From the NCBI GenBank assembly GCA_011523425.1, contig WTGU01000152.1:1-64000 (forward strand): 64,000 nucleotides of DNA. The letters run 5' to 3'. Positions within the stretch are counted from its first letter, which is position 1, and each line of letters begins with the position of its first letter. Shown piece after piece: positions 37,033 to 45,757 of this stretch. A program made the position numbers and the translations under genes. Below the pieces are notes generated by a model, which was given only the letters and a program-made list of their open reading frames with translations, made no database searches and was not told where the DNA came from. The stretch comes from Alphaproteobacteria bacterium. GTDB taxonomy: Bacteria; Pseudomonadota; Alphaproteobacteria; UBA828.

Positions 37033-38499
37033 ATGAGCGACCTGCAGGACTACTTGAACGATCCGGCCCGCGCCGTGCTGGTTGCGGAGGTTCGCAAGAA
37101 GATCGACGCGCTCGGGATCGACGCCATCTACTACCAGTATATTTCGATTACCGGCCGCATCATGGGCAAGATGATCCCGGCCAAGCACTGGGAGCGTGCG
37201 GCCCGGGAGGGGATGCAGACCTGGATCGGCGGCATCACCAACGTCGTCGCCGACAGGGACGGCGAGCTGATCGGGTTTCCCGCCAACGCGTCCGAGCTTC
37301 TCGCCCTCCCGGACCCCGAGACCTTCTGCCAGCTTCCCTGGAACAAGCGCGTCGCCAGGGTCTTCTGCACGGTGTTTTTCAGCCGGGAGGATCCGGAGCG
37401 TCCCGAGGAGTATCTCGACTCGGATTCACGGGGAAACCTGCGGCGCGTCCACGACGCGTTCCGGCAGGATCATGACGGCCTGCACATGCGTGTCGGCTGC
37501 GAGCCCGAGATGCTGTGGCTGAAGCCGGGCGACGGCGAGAAGCCCTATCTCGAGACGACCAAGCCCTACGCCTACCACATCGATCAGTTCGAGCAGCTCC
37601 AGGAGGTCTGGCTGAAGCTCTACGAGTACGGGACGGCGATGGGCCTCGACATGATCCAGGCGGATCACGAGGACGCCCCCGGCATGGTCGAGATGAATTT
37701 TCAGTACGACGACGCGTTGCGCACCAGCGACCGCCTGACCAGCTACCGCCAGCTCTGCGCGCAGGTGGCGCGCGAGTGCGGGCTCATCGCGGTGTTCATG
37801 TCCAAGCCCTACATGAGCCTGTCGGGCAACGGTTGCCACCACAACCTCTCGCTCTGGCGGGGCGGCGAGGACACGGTGGAGGCGATCGGCCGCCACGGCC
37901 AGCCGGCGATGGACGGCGTCTTCACCTACCGCAGAGGCGGCACCAACGAGATCGAGAACCCGGACCATGCCTGGATGCCGTCGGAGCTCGGGCGTCACGC
38001 GCTGGGCGGCATGCTCGCGCACCTCGACGCGCTGGTGGCCATCGGCTCGTCCACGGTGAACTCCTATCGGCGTCTGAACGACACCGGCCTGTGGGCGCCG
38101 GTCGGCGCAGGCTGGGGCCTGCAGAACAGGTCCTGCGCCATTCGCGTCTCGAGCCCGGACCGGCTGGAGTTCCGCTGCGTGGACAGCATGGTCAATCCCT
38201 ACCTGATGCAGGCGGCGCTGCTGAAGGCCATCGACGACGGCATCAGGAACCGGATCGATCCGGGGGAGCCCGAGGACCGCAACTTCGTCGACCTGCTCAA
38301 CGCAGGCGAAGCCATCGAGCGGATTCCCACCACCCTGCGCGACGCGCTCGACGCGCTGGCCGACGACGCGGTGATCAGGTCCGCCCTCCCCGGCGACCTC
38401 TACCGGGTCTACGACGTCTACAAGCGCGACGAGTGGAACAAGTTCATCTGGCAAGTCTCCGACTGGGATGTGAACATGTATCTGGACTGCCTGCCCTGA
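37033..38499 (+). CDS. Glutamine synthetase family protein, paralogue 2
   Basis: A 488-residue GS-type ligase with Glu pairs in VGCEPEMLWL and DHEDAPGMVEMNF, the His in GNGCHHNLSLW, NSYRRLND for the glutamate site and RLEFRCVDSMVNPYL near the C-terminus. It is not a close copy of its neighbour (14 bp upstream), so the pair probably have different substrates or form a heteromer. No adenylylation Tyr loop was recognised. The next gene, a PhyH dioxygenase, starts 21 bp later. Confidence 0.82.
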   Translation: MSDLQDYLNDPARAVLVAEVRKKIDALGIDAIYYQYISITGRIMGKMIPAKHWERAAREGMQTWIGGITNVVADRDGELIGFPANASELLALPDPETFCQLPWNKRVARVFCTVFFSREDPERPEEYLDSDSRGNLRRVHDAFRQDHDGLHMRVGCEPEMLWLKPGDGEKPYLETTKPYAYHIDQFEQLQEVWLKLYEYGTAMGLDMIQADHEDAPGMVEMNFQYDDALRTSDRLTSYRQLCAQVARECGLIAVFMSKPYMSLSGNGCHHNLSLWRGGEDTVEAIGRHGQPAMDGVFTYRRGGTNEIENPDHAWMPSELGRHALGGMLAHLDALVAIGSSTVNSYRRLNDTGLWAPVGAGWGLQNRSCAIRVSSPDRLEFRCVDSMVNPYLMQAALLKAIDDGIRNRIDPGEPEDRNFVDLLNAGEAIERIPTTLRDALDALADDAVIRSALPGDLYRVYDVYKRDEWNKFIWQVSDWDVNMYLDCLP

Positions 38500-38520
38500 C
38501 GGGGCGCAGGAGGCGCGCAG

Positions 38521-39390
38521 ATGGCATTCGAGCTCACGCCCGCACAGATCGACCGGTTCAACGAAGACGGCTTTCTGGTCGTCGACAGGTTGATCGACGA
38601 CGAGACGGTCGAGGCGGTGAGCGCGCGCTACGAGAGGCTCTTTCGCGGCGAATTCGAAACCGGAGTCCTGCCGGACGAGGTCAACTGGCAGGAAGGCGAG
38701 AGCGATCCATCGCTCACCCGGCAGATCTGCAACGCATGGAAGGCCGATCGGACGATCGCGTCGGTGGTCATGCGAGCCGACCTGGGCAGGGCGATCGCCA
38801 CGCTCGGCGGCTGGCCGGGCGCGCGACTGATGGTGGACAACGTGCTGTGGAAGCCGCCCGGCACACGGCCGCTCGCACTCCACCAGGACAACGCCTACCT
38901 GCACTGGTTCCAGCCGACCGAGCTGCTGAGCTGCTGGATGGCGCTCGACGACACCAGGGCCGATGCAGGCACGCTCGAATTCGTGCGCGGCTCGCACCGC
39001 TGGCGCCACTCGCTCCCCGAAGGCGAGTTCCACGGCCCCAAGGACTACCGCAAGTACATGGAGCTGGCCGCGGCCAGGGAGGGGGTCGAGCCGGAAATCG
39101 TCCACGTGGAGGTTCCCAGGGGCGGGGGCTCCTTCCACCACGGATGGACCTGGCACGGCTCGGGCGACAACACCGCGGCGGTCCCCCGTCGCTCTCTCGT
39201 GCTGCACGCCATGCGAAGCGACACGCGCTACGTTCCCGACCGCCTGGGTCAGGGTGTCGGCTCGATCTACAGCCGCTACAAGCGCCTCGGCGACAACACC
39301 ATCGACGAGAACTACTTTCCAGTGCTGTGGACCCGCGACGGCTATCGCACCCCCGATATCGACACGTTCCTGAATGGCGCGCACGCCTGA
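38521..39390 (+). CDS. Phytanoyl-CoA dioxygenase (PhyH) family Fe(II)/2OG oxygenase
   Basis: A 289-residue cupin-fold dioxygenase. The iron triad is H-x-D in LHQDNAYLHW with a distal His in WTWHGSGDN, and an Arg follows in PRRS. PhyH proteins hydroxylate or demethylate many small molecules, including N-methyl and betaine-type compounds. AGGAGGCGC precedes the ATG. It lies in the same operon as the two GS-type genes and ahead of an amine-dehydrogenase-like gene. Confidence 0.83.
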   Translation: MAFELTPAQIDRFNEDGFLVVDRLIDDETVEAVSARYERLFRGEFETGVLPDEVNWQEGESDPSLTRQICNAWKADRTIASVVMRADLGRAIATLGGWPGARLMVDNVLWKPPGTRPLALHQDNAYLHWFQPTELLSCWMALDDTRADAGTLEFVRGSHRWRHSLPEGEFHGPKDYRKYMELAAAREGVEPEIVHVEVPRGGGSFHHGWTWHGSGDNTAAVPRRSLVLHAMRSDTRYVPDRLGQGVGSIYSRYKRLGDNTIDENYFPVLWTRDGYRTPDIDTFLNGAHA

Positions 39391-39508
39391 ACGACGATTT
39401 GCGGCCGGGAACCCGGAGAGGCCGCGCTTGTGCGGCAACGGCCGTTGCGCGACAACAGAAGGGACCGGTTATCTCGCATGACCACAACACGTGCTGGAGA
39501 AGAGTGAC

Positions 39509-39814
39509 ATGTCGGCAGCGGACAAGTTGGGTGGATATGCCGGCGGCTTCAGTGGCCTGGACGCTGCAGAAATCGCCGCAAACGTGACTGACGACTACAG
39601 GCTTCTGGACAAGGACGGCGCCGTCTACGGAAAGAACGACCTGCCGGGCTATATCGCCGAGTTGAGAAAGATCGGCGACAGGATGGACATCACCGATGTG
39701 GTGGTCGAGGGCGGCACCGCATGGTGCAAGTGGCAGGTCGGAGACGTCGTCGGCGCCGGCTTGATCAGTTTCGGGGAAGAGGGCGTCACGCAGGAGCAGC
39801 TTTTCTACTTCTGA
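39509..39814 (+). CDS. Small NTF2/SnoaL-like protein
   Basis: 101 residues with a predicted alpha+beta cone fold: MSAADKLGGYAGGFSGLDAAEIAANVTDDYRLLDKDG (cited as family-like start), then ITDVVVEGGTAWCKWQVGD, as in SnoaL/NTF2 polyketide cyclase-like proteins. No catalytic residues can be assigned. GGAGAAGAG precedes the ATG at 39509; an in-frame GTG at 39491 is an alternative. It is between a PhyH dioxygenase and a TMADH-like gene and might be a helper of either. Confidence 0.6.
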   Translation: MSAADKLGGYAGGFSGLDAAEIAANVTDDYRLLDKDGAVYGKNDLPGYIAELRKIGDRMDITDVVVEGGTAWCKWQVGDVVGAGLISFGEEGVTQEQLFYF

Positions 39815-39979
39815 CGGACGGCGGCCCCTGCGCCGCGTGCGGCGGCGGAGCGCGAACGGGCCGTCGCATCGCGTGGCGCCGCGTTGGCCCATGCTTGCCT
39901 GCCGATTCGAAGCCACCTAAGCTGCTGAGTTGCCGAGCAGGACGCATGCCTTGGTCCGGTTAGTGTAGGGAGTGCACGC

Positions 39980-42154
39980 ATGGCGCGAGACCCCAAGTAC
40001 GACATCCTCTTCGAGCCCATCCGGTTCGGCCCGAAGACCATGAAGAACCGCTTCTACCAGGTGCCGCACTGCAACGGCGCGGGTTCGGAGCGGCCGGGTA
40101 CGCAAGCCGCGTTTCGGGGCATGAAGGCCGAGGGCGGCTGGGGCGGCGTCTGCACGGAGGCGTGCTCGATCGACCATGAGGCCGACACCTCGCCGGGCGT
40201 GCTGGCCTGTCTCTGGGACGACGGCGACATCATCAATCTGCGGCACATGTGCGACAGCCTGCACAAGTGGGATGCGCTCGCCGGCGTCGAGCTCTGGCAC
40301 ATGGGGTCCGCGTCGGCGAACCTGGAGACGCGGGCCGCGCCGTCGTCGCCCACGCAATCGACCTCGGACTGGTCGATCGGCACCTACTCGCACGAGCCCG
40401 ACGAGGACGAGATCGTCGAGCTTCAGGACATGTACGTCGAATCCGCGAAGCGGGCCGTGCAGGCCGGCTTCGACATCGTGTACGTCTACGGCTCGCACGG
40501 CGTCCTGCCGGTGCAGTTCCTCTCGCGCTTCTACAACAAGCGGACCGACAAGTACGGCGGGTCCTTCGAGAACCGCGCGCGCTTCTGGCTGGAGACCATC
40601 GAGAAGGTGAAGGGAGCTGTCGGCCACGAATGCGCGATCGCCGTGCGCATCTCGATCGACCAGATCATGGGGCCGGACGGCGTGCAGGCGGAAGACGACG
40701 GCATCGGCTTCATCGAGCTCGCCACCCGGCGCGGCCTGGTAGATCTCTGGGACGTGAACGTCTCGACGTTCAGCGAATGGGGCGAGGACGCCGGCCCGTC
40801 GCGCTTCTACAAGGTAAACCACCAGGCGCCGTTCACCAGGCACGTGAAGAGCGTCGCCAAGGTGCCGGTGATCAACGTCGGGCGCTTCACCAGCCCGGAC
40901 GACATGGTGCAGGTGATCAGCTCCGGTCAGGCGGACATCATCGGCGGCGCCCGCCCCTCGATTGCGGATCCCTTCCTGCCCCAGAAGATCGAGGAAGGAC
41001 GGCTCGAGGACATCCGCGAGTGCATCGGCTGCAACATCTGCATCTCGCGATGGGAGCGGGGCACGGCGCTGGTCTGCACGCAGAACCCGGTGGCCAACGA
41101 GGAGTATCGCCGCGGCTGGCACCCGGAGAAGTTCGATCACGTCGAGGACGCGGGATCGGTCCTCGTCGTCGGCGCGGGCCCTGCCGGGACCGAGTGCGCC
41201 CGTGTCCTGGGAGGCCGGGGCTACGACGTGCATGTCTGCGAGGCGGACTCCGAGATCGGCGGGCACGTCCGCGACGTCATGCGCTATCCCGGCATGGCGG
41301 AATGGGGCCGCATCACCAGCTACCGGCAGGCGCAGCTCGACAAGCTCAGGAACGTCGAGGTGCACACGAACGCCCGCCTCGGATCGGACGACGTGCTGAC
41401 CTACGGTGCCGACAAGGTGGTGCTCTGCACGGGCTCCCGCTGGGCGGCGGACGGCTTCAGCCACATCACGATGGCGCCGGTTCCGGGGATCGATGCGACC
41501 GCACCCCACTTCGCGACGCCCGAACAGGTCATGGCGGGCAAGGACGTCGGCGAGCGCGTCGTCATCCTCGATGCCGACGGCTACTTCACCGGCGTCAGCA
41601 TGGCGGAGATGCTGGCCGACCGGGGCAAGCAGGTGTCGATCGTCACCCAGTTCTCCGAAGCCGCGCCGCTGATGGAGTACACCCTGGAGGCGCCCAACCT
41701 GCATCGCATGCTGCACGAGAAGGGCATCGCCCAGTACGGCGGCACGTGGGTGGAGGAGTGCGATCCGGGCAACGTGGTGAAGGTGAAGCTCTTCAGCCTC
41801 TCACGCGACGGCTACAGGCGCACCGTCGAGCCCCGGCCCGGCGAGCACGTGCGCAAGATGGGCGAGGAGACCCAGACCATCGACGCCGACACCGTGATCC
41901 TGGTCACGGCGCGGCTCGCGAACAGCGAGCTCTACAAGTCGCTCTGGGAGCGTCGCGACAGGTGGGAGGACGAAGGGATCGCGGGCATCTACCAGGCCGG
42001 CGACTGCTACGCGCCGCGGCTGACCGGCGACGCCATCTTCGACGCGCACCGCCTCGCCCGGGAGTTCGAATCGGAGAATCCGCGGCGGCCGCAGCCCTTC
42101 CTCCGCGAGCGCATGATCTGGGGACGGGAGAACGCGTCCATGACCGCGAACTAG
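39980..42154 (+). CDS. Trimethylamine-dehydrogenase-like flavin/4Fe-4S amine dehydrogenase, paralogue P1
   Basis: A 724-residue TMADH-family enzyme: an old-yellow-enzyme barrel (about 1-390), a 4Fe-4S site (CIGCNIC then Cys in LVCTQN) and an ADP/NAD-type domain ([16 protein letters not shown]). Cys31 in YQVPHC matches the TMADH cysteine that holds FMN. The Tyr169-His172 pair (YGSH), Trp264/Asp267 (EWGED) and Trp355 (SRW) are conserved, but the Tyr60 position is Ala (CTEACSI). So it is a functional-looking dehydrogenase with a wider pocket than TMADH. AGGGAG precedes the ATG. Confidence 0.88.
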   Translation: MARDPKYDILFEPIRFGPKTMKNRFYQVPHCNGAGSERPGTQAAFRGMKAEGGWGGVCTEACSIDHEADTSPGVLACLWDDGDIINLRHMCDSLHKWDALAGVELWHMGSASANLETRAAPSSPTQSTSDWSIGTYSHEPDEDEIVELQDMYVESAKRAVQAGFDIVYVYGSHGVLPVQFLSRFYNKRTDKYGGSFENRARFWLETIEKVKGAVGHECAIAVRISIDQIMGPDGVQAEDDGIGFIELATRRGLVDLWDVNVSTFSEWGEDAGPSRFYKVNHQAPFTRHVKSVAKVPVINVGRFTSPDDMVQVISSGQADIIGGARPSIADPFLPQKIEEGRLEDIRECIGCNICISRWERGTALVCTQNPVANEEYRRGWHPEKFDHVEDAGSVLVVGAGPAGTECARVLGGRGYDVHVCEADSEIGGHVRDVMRYPGMAEWGRITSYRQAQLDKLRNVEVHTNARLGSDDVLTYGADKVVLCTGSRWAADGFSHITMAPVPGIDATAPHFATPEQVMAGKDVGERVVILDADGYFTGVSMAEMLADRGKQVSIVTQFSEAAPLMEYTLEAPNLHRMLHEKGIAQYGGTWVEECDPGNVVKVKLFSLSRDGYRRTVEPRPGEHVRKMGEETQTIDADTVILVTARLANSELYKSLWERRDRWEDEGIAGIYQAGDCYAPRLTGDAIFDAHRLAREFESENPRRPQPFLRERMIWGRENASMTAN

Positions 42155-42235
42155 CCGGGGTCGGTGTTTCGAGACAGGGTCGATCCGCGCACATGCCCTC
42201 GAACGCCACGCACCTCGGCGGCCATGAAGGTCAGG

Positions 42236-42254
42236 GGCCGGGCGCCGCCCGGCC
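42236..42254 (+). terminator. GC hairpin after paralogue P1
   Basis: GGCCGGGC (42236-42243), loop GCC, GCCCGGCC (42247-42254): an 8-bp perfect stem in the 205-bp gap before the ABC binding-protein gene. No T run. It could be a terminator or simply high GC content. Confidence 0.35.
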
Positions 42255-42359
42255 GGCTACGACCCCGAGCGCGACGTGCGGGGTATTCTGCGGCCGCGCG
42301 AGCGGCCCGCATCGCTGTGCACCGTGGCAAACACCAGCAATCACAGGAGGCCTAGCTCC

Positions 42360-43640
42360 ATGAAAGCGAACATCACACGGCGTAAGTTTATGGCGGCAAC
42401 GGGGGGCGTTGCCGCAGGGCTGACCGCCTTCGGCGCGACGCCGTCCAGGGTCTTCGCCGGAGAGAAGACCGTCAAGATCGGCTTCCTTGCGGCGCTCACC
42501 GGCGATGCCGCGGGCTGGGGTCTTCCCGGACTCTACGGGGTCGAGATTTGGGCGGAGCAGATCAACGCCGCCGGCGGCCTCGACATGGGCGGCGAGAAGT
42601 ACATGGTCGAGATCATCTCCTATGACGACGAGTTCGACGCCGTCAAGGCGACGGTCGGCGCCAAGAAGCTGCTCTTCGAGGACGAGGTCTCGATCGTGCT
42701 GATGCTCGGCATCACGCCGGTGCAGGCGGTGAAGGACTTCATGACCCGCAACAAGATGCTGACCACGACGCTGGTGCCGACCGACATCAGCGAGGACGCG
42801 CCCTATCTCTTCGCGCCCGTCGAGGTCCATCCCTTCTACAACGTGACCGCCGTGGACTACATCGCGCGCAACATGCCGCACATCAAGACCGCGGCCATCG
42901 CGACGCAGAACGACGAGCTGGGCCTGAGCTCGCTCGCGACCTACCGGGCCGCGTTCGAGGTCGCCGGCATCGAGATCGTCGAAGAGAACCTGTTCGGCTT
43001 CGAGGTGACGGACTTCGCGCCGGTGGTGTCGAAACTGATCGCCGCCAATCCCGACGTGATCACCTGGGACACGGCCTATCCCGATTACGTCAACCTCCTG
43101 ACCGAGCAGGCCTACCTGCAGGGCTACAAGGGTCAGTTCGTGAACTGCACGCTCGACCAGTACGAGCACATCCTGAGCAAGACCAGCAAGGAGTTCCTGG
43201 AGGGATTCCTCTGGCAGTTCCCGGATCTCGACGACCCGATCATGCAGGGCGGCGGCACCCACTTCGACAACGCGGCCGCGTTCTACAAGACCTACGCCGA
43301 GCGCTATCCCGGCGCCTGGACGGCGGTCTCGTGGGAATATGCCGCAGCGCTCGAGATGTGGCGCGCAGCCGCGGCCAATGCCGGCACCTTCGATCCACCG
43401 GCGGTAGCTGACGCGCTCCGCGCGCTGAGCCCGGTGCCGCACGCGTTCGGCGACGCCGAATGGTGGGGCGAGGACTTTTTCGGCGTGAACAGCGCGGCGC
43501 TCGGCAAGTGGCCCGTCGTGCAGATGCAGAACGGCAAGGCCGTCATCGTCGAGATGGGCGATGTCAGGGCCTGGTGCGACCAGCATCTGGACGTTCTGAA
43601 GAAGCACTTCATCGAGCTCGGCGTTCCGCTCGCCGGCTAG
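42360..43640 (+). CDS. ABC transporter substrate-binding protein, branched-chain amino acid (LivK/Peripla_BP_6) type
   Basis: A 426-residue periplasmic receptor. A Tat signal (NITRRKFMAATGG) leads to VKIGFLAALTGDAAGWGLPGLYGVE-type N-terminal lobe (cited in part). Tat export suggests folding in the cytosol before secretion. CAGGAGGCCTAGCTCC precedes the ATG. These receptors also bind amides, betaine-like and aromatic compounds, so the ligand may be a substrate of the neighbouring amine enzymes. livH follows after an intercistronic hairpin. Confidence 0.88.
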   Translation: MKANITRRKFMAATGGVAAGLTAFGATPSRVFAGEKTVKIGFLAALTGDAAGWGLPGLYGVEIWAEQINAAGGLDMGGEKYMVEIISYDDEFDAVKATVGAKKLLFEDEVSIVLMLGITPVQAVKDFMTRNKMLTTTLVPTDISEDAPYLFAPVEVHPFYNVTAVDYIARNMPHIKTAAIATQNDELGLSSLATYRAAFEVAGIEIVEENLFGFEVTDFAPVVSKLIAANPDVITWDTAYPDYVNLLTEQAYLQGYKGQFVNCTLDQYEHILSKTSKEFLEGFLWQFPDLDDPIMQGGGTHFDNAAAFYKTYAERYPGAWTAVSWEYAAALEMWRAAAANAGTFDPPAVADALRALSPVPHAFGDAEWWGEDFFGVNSAALGKWPVVQMQNGKAVIVEMGDVRAWCDQHLDVLKKHFIELGVPLAG

Positions 43641-43655
43641 GCGAACCTCAGGCGG

Positions 43656-43679
43656 TGTGCCCCGCTCCGGCGGGGCACA
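43656..43679 (+). terminator. Perfect intercistronic hairpin between binding protein and permease
   Basis: TGTGCCCCGC (43656-43665), loop TCCG, GCGGGGCACA (43670-43679): a 10-bp perfect stem. It is located as in other transporter operons, where it stabilises or partly terminates the message so that the binding protein is made in excess. No T run. Confidence 0.65.
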
Positions 43680-43731
43680 TCCCTTCCTCTCACTTGCACT
43701 GACGATCGGCCGGAACGGGCCCTAGCGAGCC

Positions 43732-44616
43732 ATGACGGATCTGGAACTCATTCTTCAGACCATCATGAACTCGCTGATCGCCAGCAGCTTCACCGCGATC
43801 TTCGCGGTCGGCCTGGTGCTGATCTTCGGCATCATGCAGATCGTCAACTTCGCCCACGGCGCCCTCTACATGGTGGGCGCCTACGCGACCTGGTACCTCT
43901 ACGCCGAGCTCGGCATCCCCTTCTTCGCCTCGATCGTGATCGCGACGCTCCTGACGGTGGCGATCGGCCTCCTGATGGAACGCGCGCTGTTTCGCCCGAT
44001 GCGCGGCAACCTGTTCGGCGGCCTCATCGTCTCCGTCGGCATGATGTTCGTCCTCGAGGTTCTCGTCGTCTATCTGTTCGGCCAGGGGCTCATGAAGAAC
44101 ATGACGCCCTATTTCAGGGAATCGTGGCACGCCTTCGGGATCGAGAGCGTCACGATCTCCCACTCGCGGCTGTTCGTCTTCGCGATCGCGGCATTCATGC
44201 TGGTTGCCTTCTGGCTCTTCATGAGCCGCACCAGGATCGGCTGGGCCATGCGCGCCTGCGCCCAGAATCCGGAAGCGGCGGCGCTGCAGGGCATCGGCAT
44301 CGGCAAGATTTCCATGCTGGCGATGGTGATCAGCGCCGCGATGGCCGGCATGGGCGGCGCGGTCATGTCGCCGCTCGTGCGCATCACGCCGCAGATGGGC
44401 CATCCGGTGCTCGTCACCGCCTTCATCGTCATGATCGTCGGCGGCATGGGCAGCATCGAAGGCGCCCTGATCGCCGCCGTCGTCTACAGCTTCTTCCACA
44501 CCTTCGTCACCACCTACATCGGCGGCGAGATCGCGACCATCCTGGGTCTGGCGTTGATGCTGCTGGTGCTGATCGTCAAGCCGACCGGGATCATGGGAGC
44601 GCGCGAGAGTGTTTAG
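43732..44616 (+). CDS. livH: Branched-chain amino acid ABC transporter permease LivH type
   Basis: A 294-residue membrane permease of the BPD_transp_2 family with about eight hydrophobic segments and the motif MQIVNFAHGALYMVGAYATW, in which the NFAHG motif is typical. ACAQNPEAAALQGIGIGKI marks the cytoplasmic loop for the ATPases. It overlaps livM by 8 bp. The ATPases are not in this operon but at 46518-47988 on the other strand. Confidence 0.9.
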   Translation: MTDLELILQTIMNSLIASSFTAIFAVGLVLIFGIMQIVNFAHGALYMVGAYATWYLYAELGIPFFASIVIATLLTVAIGLLMERALFRPMRGNLFGGLIVSVGMMFVLEVLVVYLFGQGLMKNMTPYFRESWHAFGIESVTISHSRLFVFAIAAFMLVAFWLFMSRTRIGWAMRACAQNPEAAALQGIGIGKISMLAMVISAAMAGMGGAVMSPLVRITPQMGHPVLVTAFIVMIVGGMGSIEGALIAAVVYSFFHTFVTTYIGGEIATILGLALMLLVLIVKPTGIMGARESV

Positions 44617-45601
44617 CCGGACGCACCGCAATATCGCGGGGATCGCCGTCGTCCTGGCGGTCGTCTGCGTCCTGCCGCTCGTCCTGCGGCCCTATCAGCT
44701 CGATTTCCTCATATTCATGTTCATCAACATCATCCTGGTGGTGAGCTATCGATTCATCGCCATCACCGGCGAGTTCTCGCTGGCTCATGCCGTGATCATG
44801 GGCGTGGGCGCCTATGCGAGCGCGCTGCTCGCGGCGCTTCCCATCTCGCCGTGGATATCCATGCCGCTCGGCGGCCTGGCGGCGGCCGCCATCGCCTACA
44901 TTCTGAGCTTCCCGCTGTTCCGCATGAAGGGGTTCTACTTCCTCATCGGCTCCTTCGCCGCCGCCGAGGCGATCCGGCTCTGCTGGGTTCAGTTCATCGA
45001 TCCGTTCGGCGGGTTTCGCGGCCTGCGGCGCATCCCGGTGCTGGAAATCGATCTGGGGGAGTTCCTCTACATCGATCTCGGTGCTCCGGTGCCCTACTAC
45101 TTCTTCGCGATGATCGTGGGGCTGATCTGCCTCTTCGTCATGTACCGGATCGAGCATTCCCGCTACGGCTTCGTCTTCCACGCGGTGCACCACAAGGACA
45201 CGCTGGCGCAATCGGTGGGCGTCGACGTGCGCCGCTTCCGCACCGTCGCCTTCGTCACGGGCGGGTTCTTCGCGGGCATCGCGGGCGCCATGATCGCGCA
45301 CTACGTCACCGCGATTAATCCGGGCCTGTTCGGCCTGAAGCAGATGCTCTTCGTCCTGGTCTGGGTGCTGGTGGGCGGCATGGGCCACTTCGCGGGGCCG
45401 ATCATCGGCGTCGCAGTGCTGTCGATCATCGACGAATCCCTGCGCGGCCTGGACGAGCTGCGGCCCGGCTTCTACGGCCTGGTGCTGATCGCGACCGTGC
45501 TGTTCCTGCCCGACGGCCTGGTCAGCCTCCCCAGGAAAGTCGTGCAGTGGGCAACCTGGCTGTGGAACCGCGGAGGCGGCGGTCTCGTCAAGCGGGAGTA
45601 G
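44609..45601 (+). CDS. livM: Branched-chain amino acid ABC transporter permease LivM type
   Basis: A 330-residue permease with about nine hydrophobic segments. GEFSLAHAVIMGVGAYASA is the LivM counterpart of the LivH motif, and AVHHKDTLAQSVGVDVRR is the EAA-like cytoplasmic loop. The start GTG at 44609 overlaps livH. It converges on the TPR gene; a repeat copy lies between. Confidence 0.9.
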   Translation: MFSRTHRNIAGIAVVLAVVCVLPLVLRPYQLDFLIFMFINIILVVSYRFIAITGEFSLAHAVIMGVGAYASALLAALPISPWISMPLGGLAAAAIAYILSFPLFRMKGFYFLIGSFAAAEAIRLCWVQFIDPFGGFRGLRRIPVLEIDLGEFLYIDLGAPVPYYFFAMIVGLICLFVMYRIEHSRYGFVFHAVHHKDTLAQSVGVDVRRFRTVAFVTGGFFAGIAGAMIAHYVTAINPGLFGLKQMLFVLVWVLVGGMGHFAGPIIGVAVLSIIDESLRGLDELRPGFYGLVLIATVLFLPDGLVSLPRKVVQWATWLWNRGGGGLVKRE

Positions 45602-45608
45602 GGGCCTC

Positions 45609-45757
45609 TAGAGCGTATCCGTCTTTGACGGATACGCGACAGGCCGCGACTGCGGCCCGCCGCTCATGCGGCGCGCCCGCGCAGGCGCCGGCTGCAGGCC
45701 GGCTGCCGTGAGCGATAAAGAGTCTGGAGCGTTTCCGTGTAAAGCGGACACGCTCTA
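45609..45757 (+). repeat. Dispersed convergent-end repeat, copy 4
   Basis: A full 149-bp copy very close to copy 2 (21315-21463). The left hairpin is GCGTATCCG (45613-45621) with CGGATACGC (45629-45637), the core GCGACAGGCCGCGACTGCGG follows, and the right hairpin is AGCGTTTCCG...CGGACACGCT. It lies between convergent livM and the TPR gene; CTA at 45755-45757 is the TAG stop of the latter. Confidence 0.87.
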
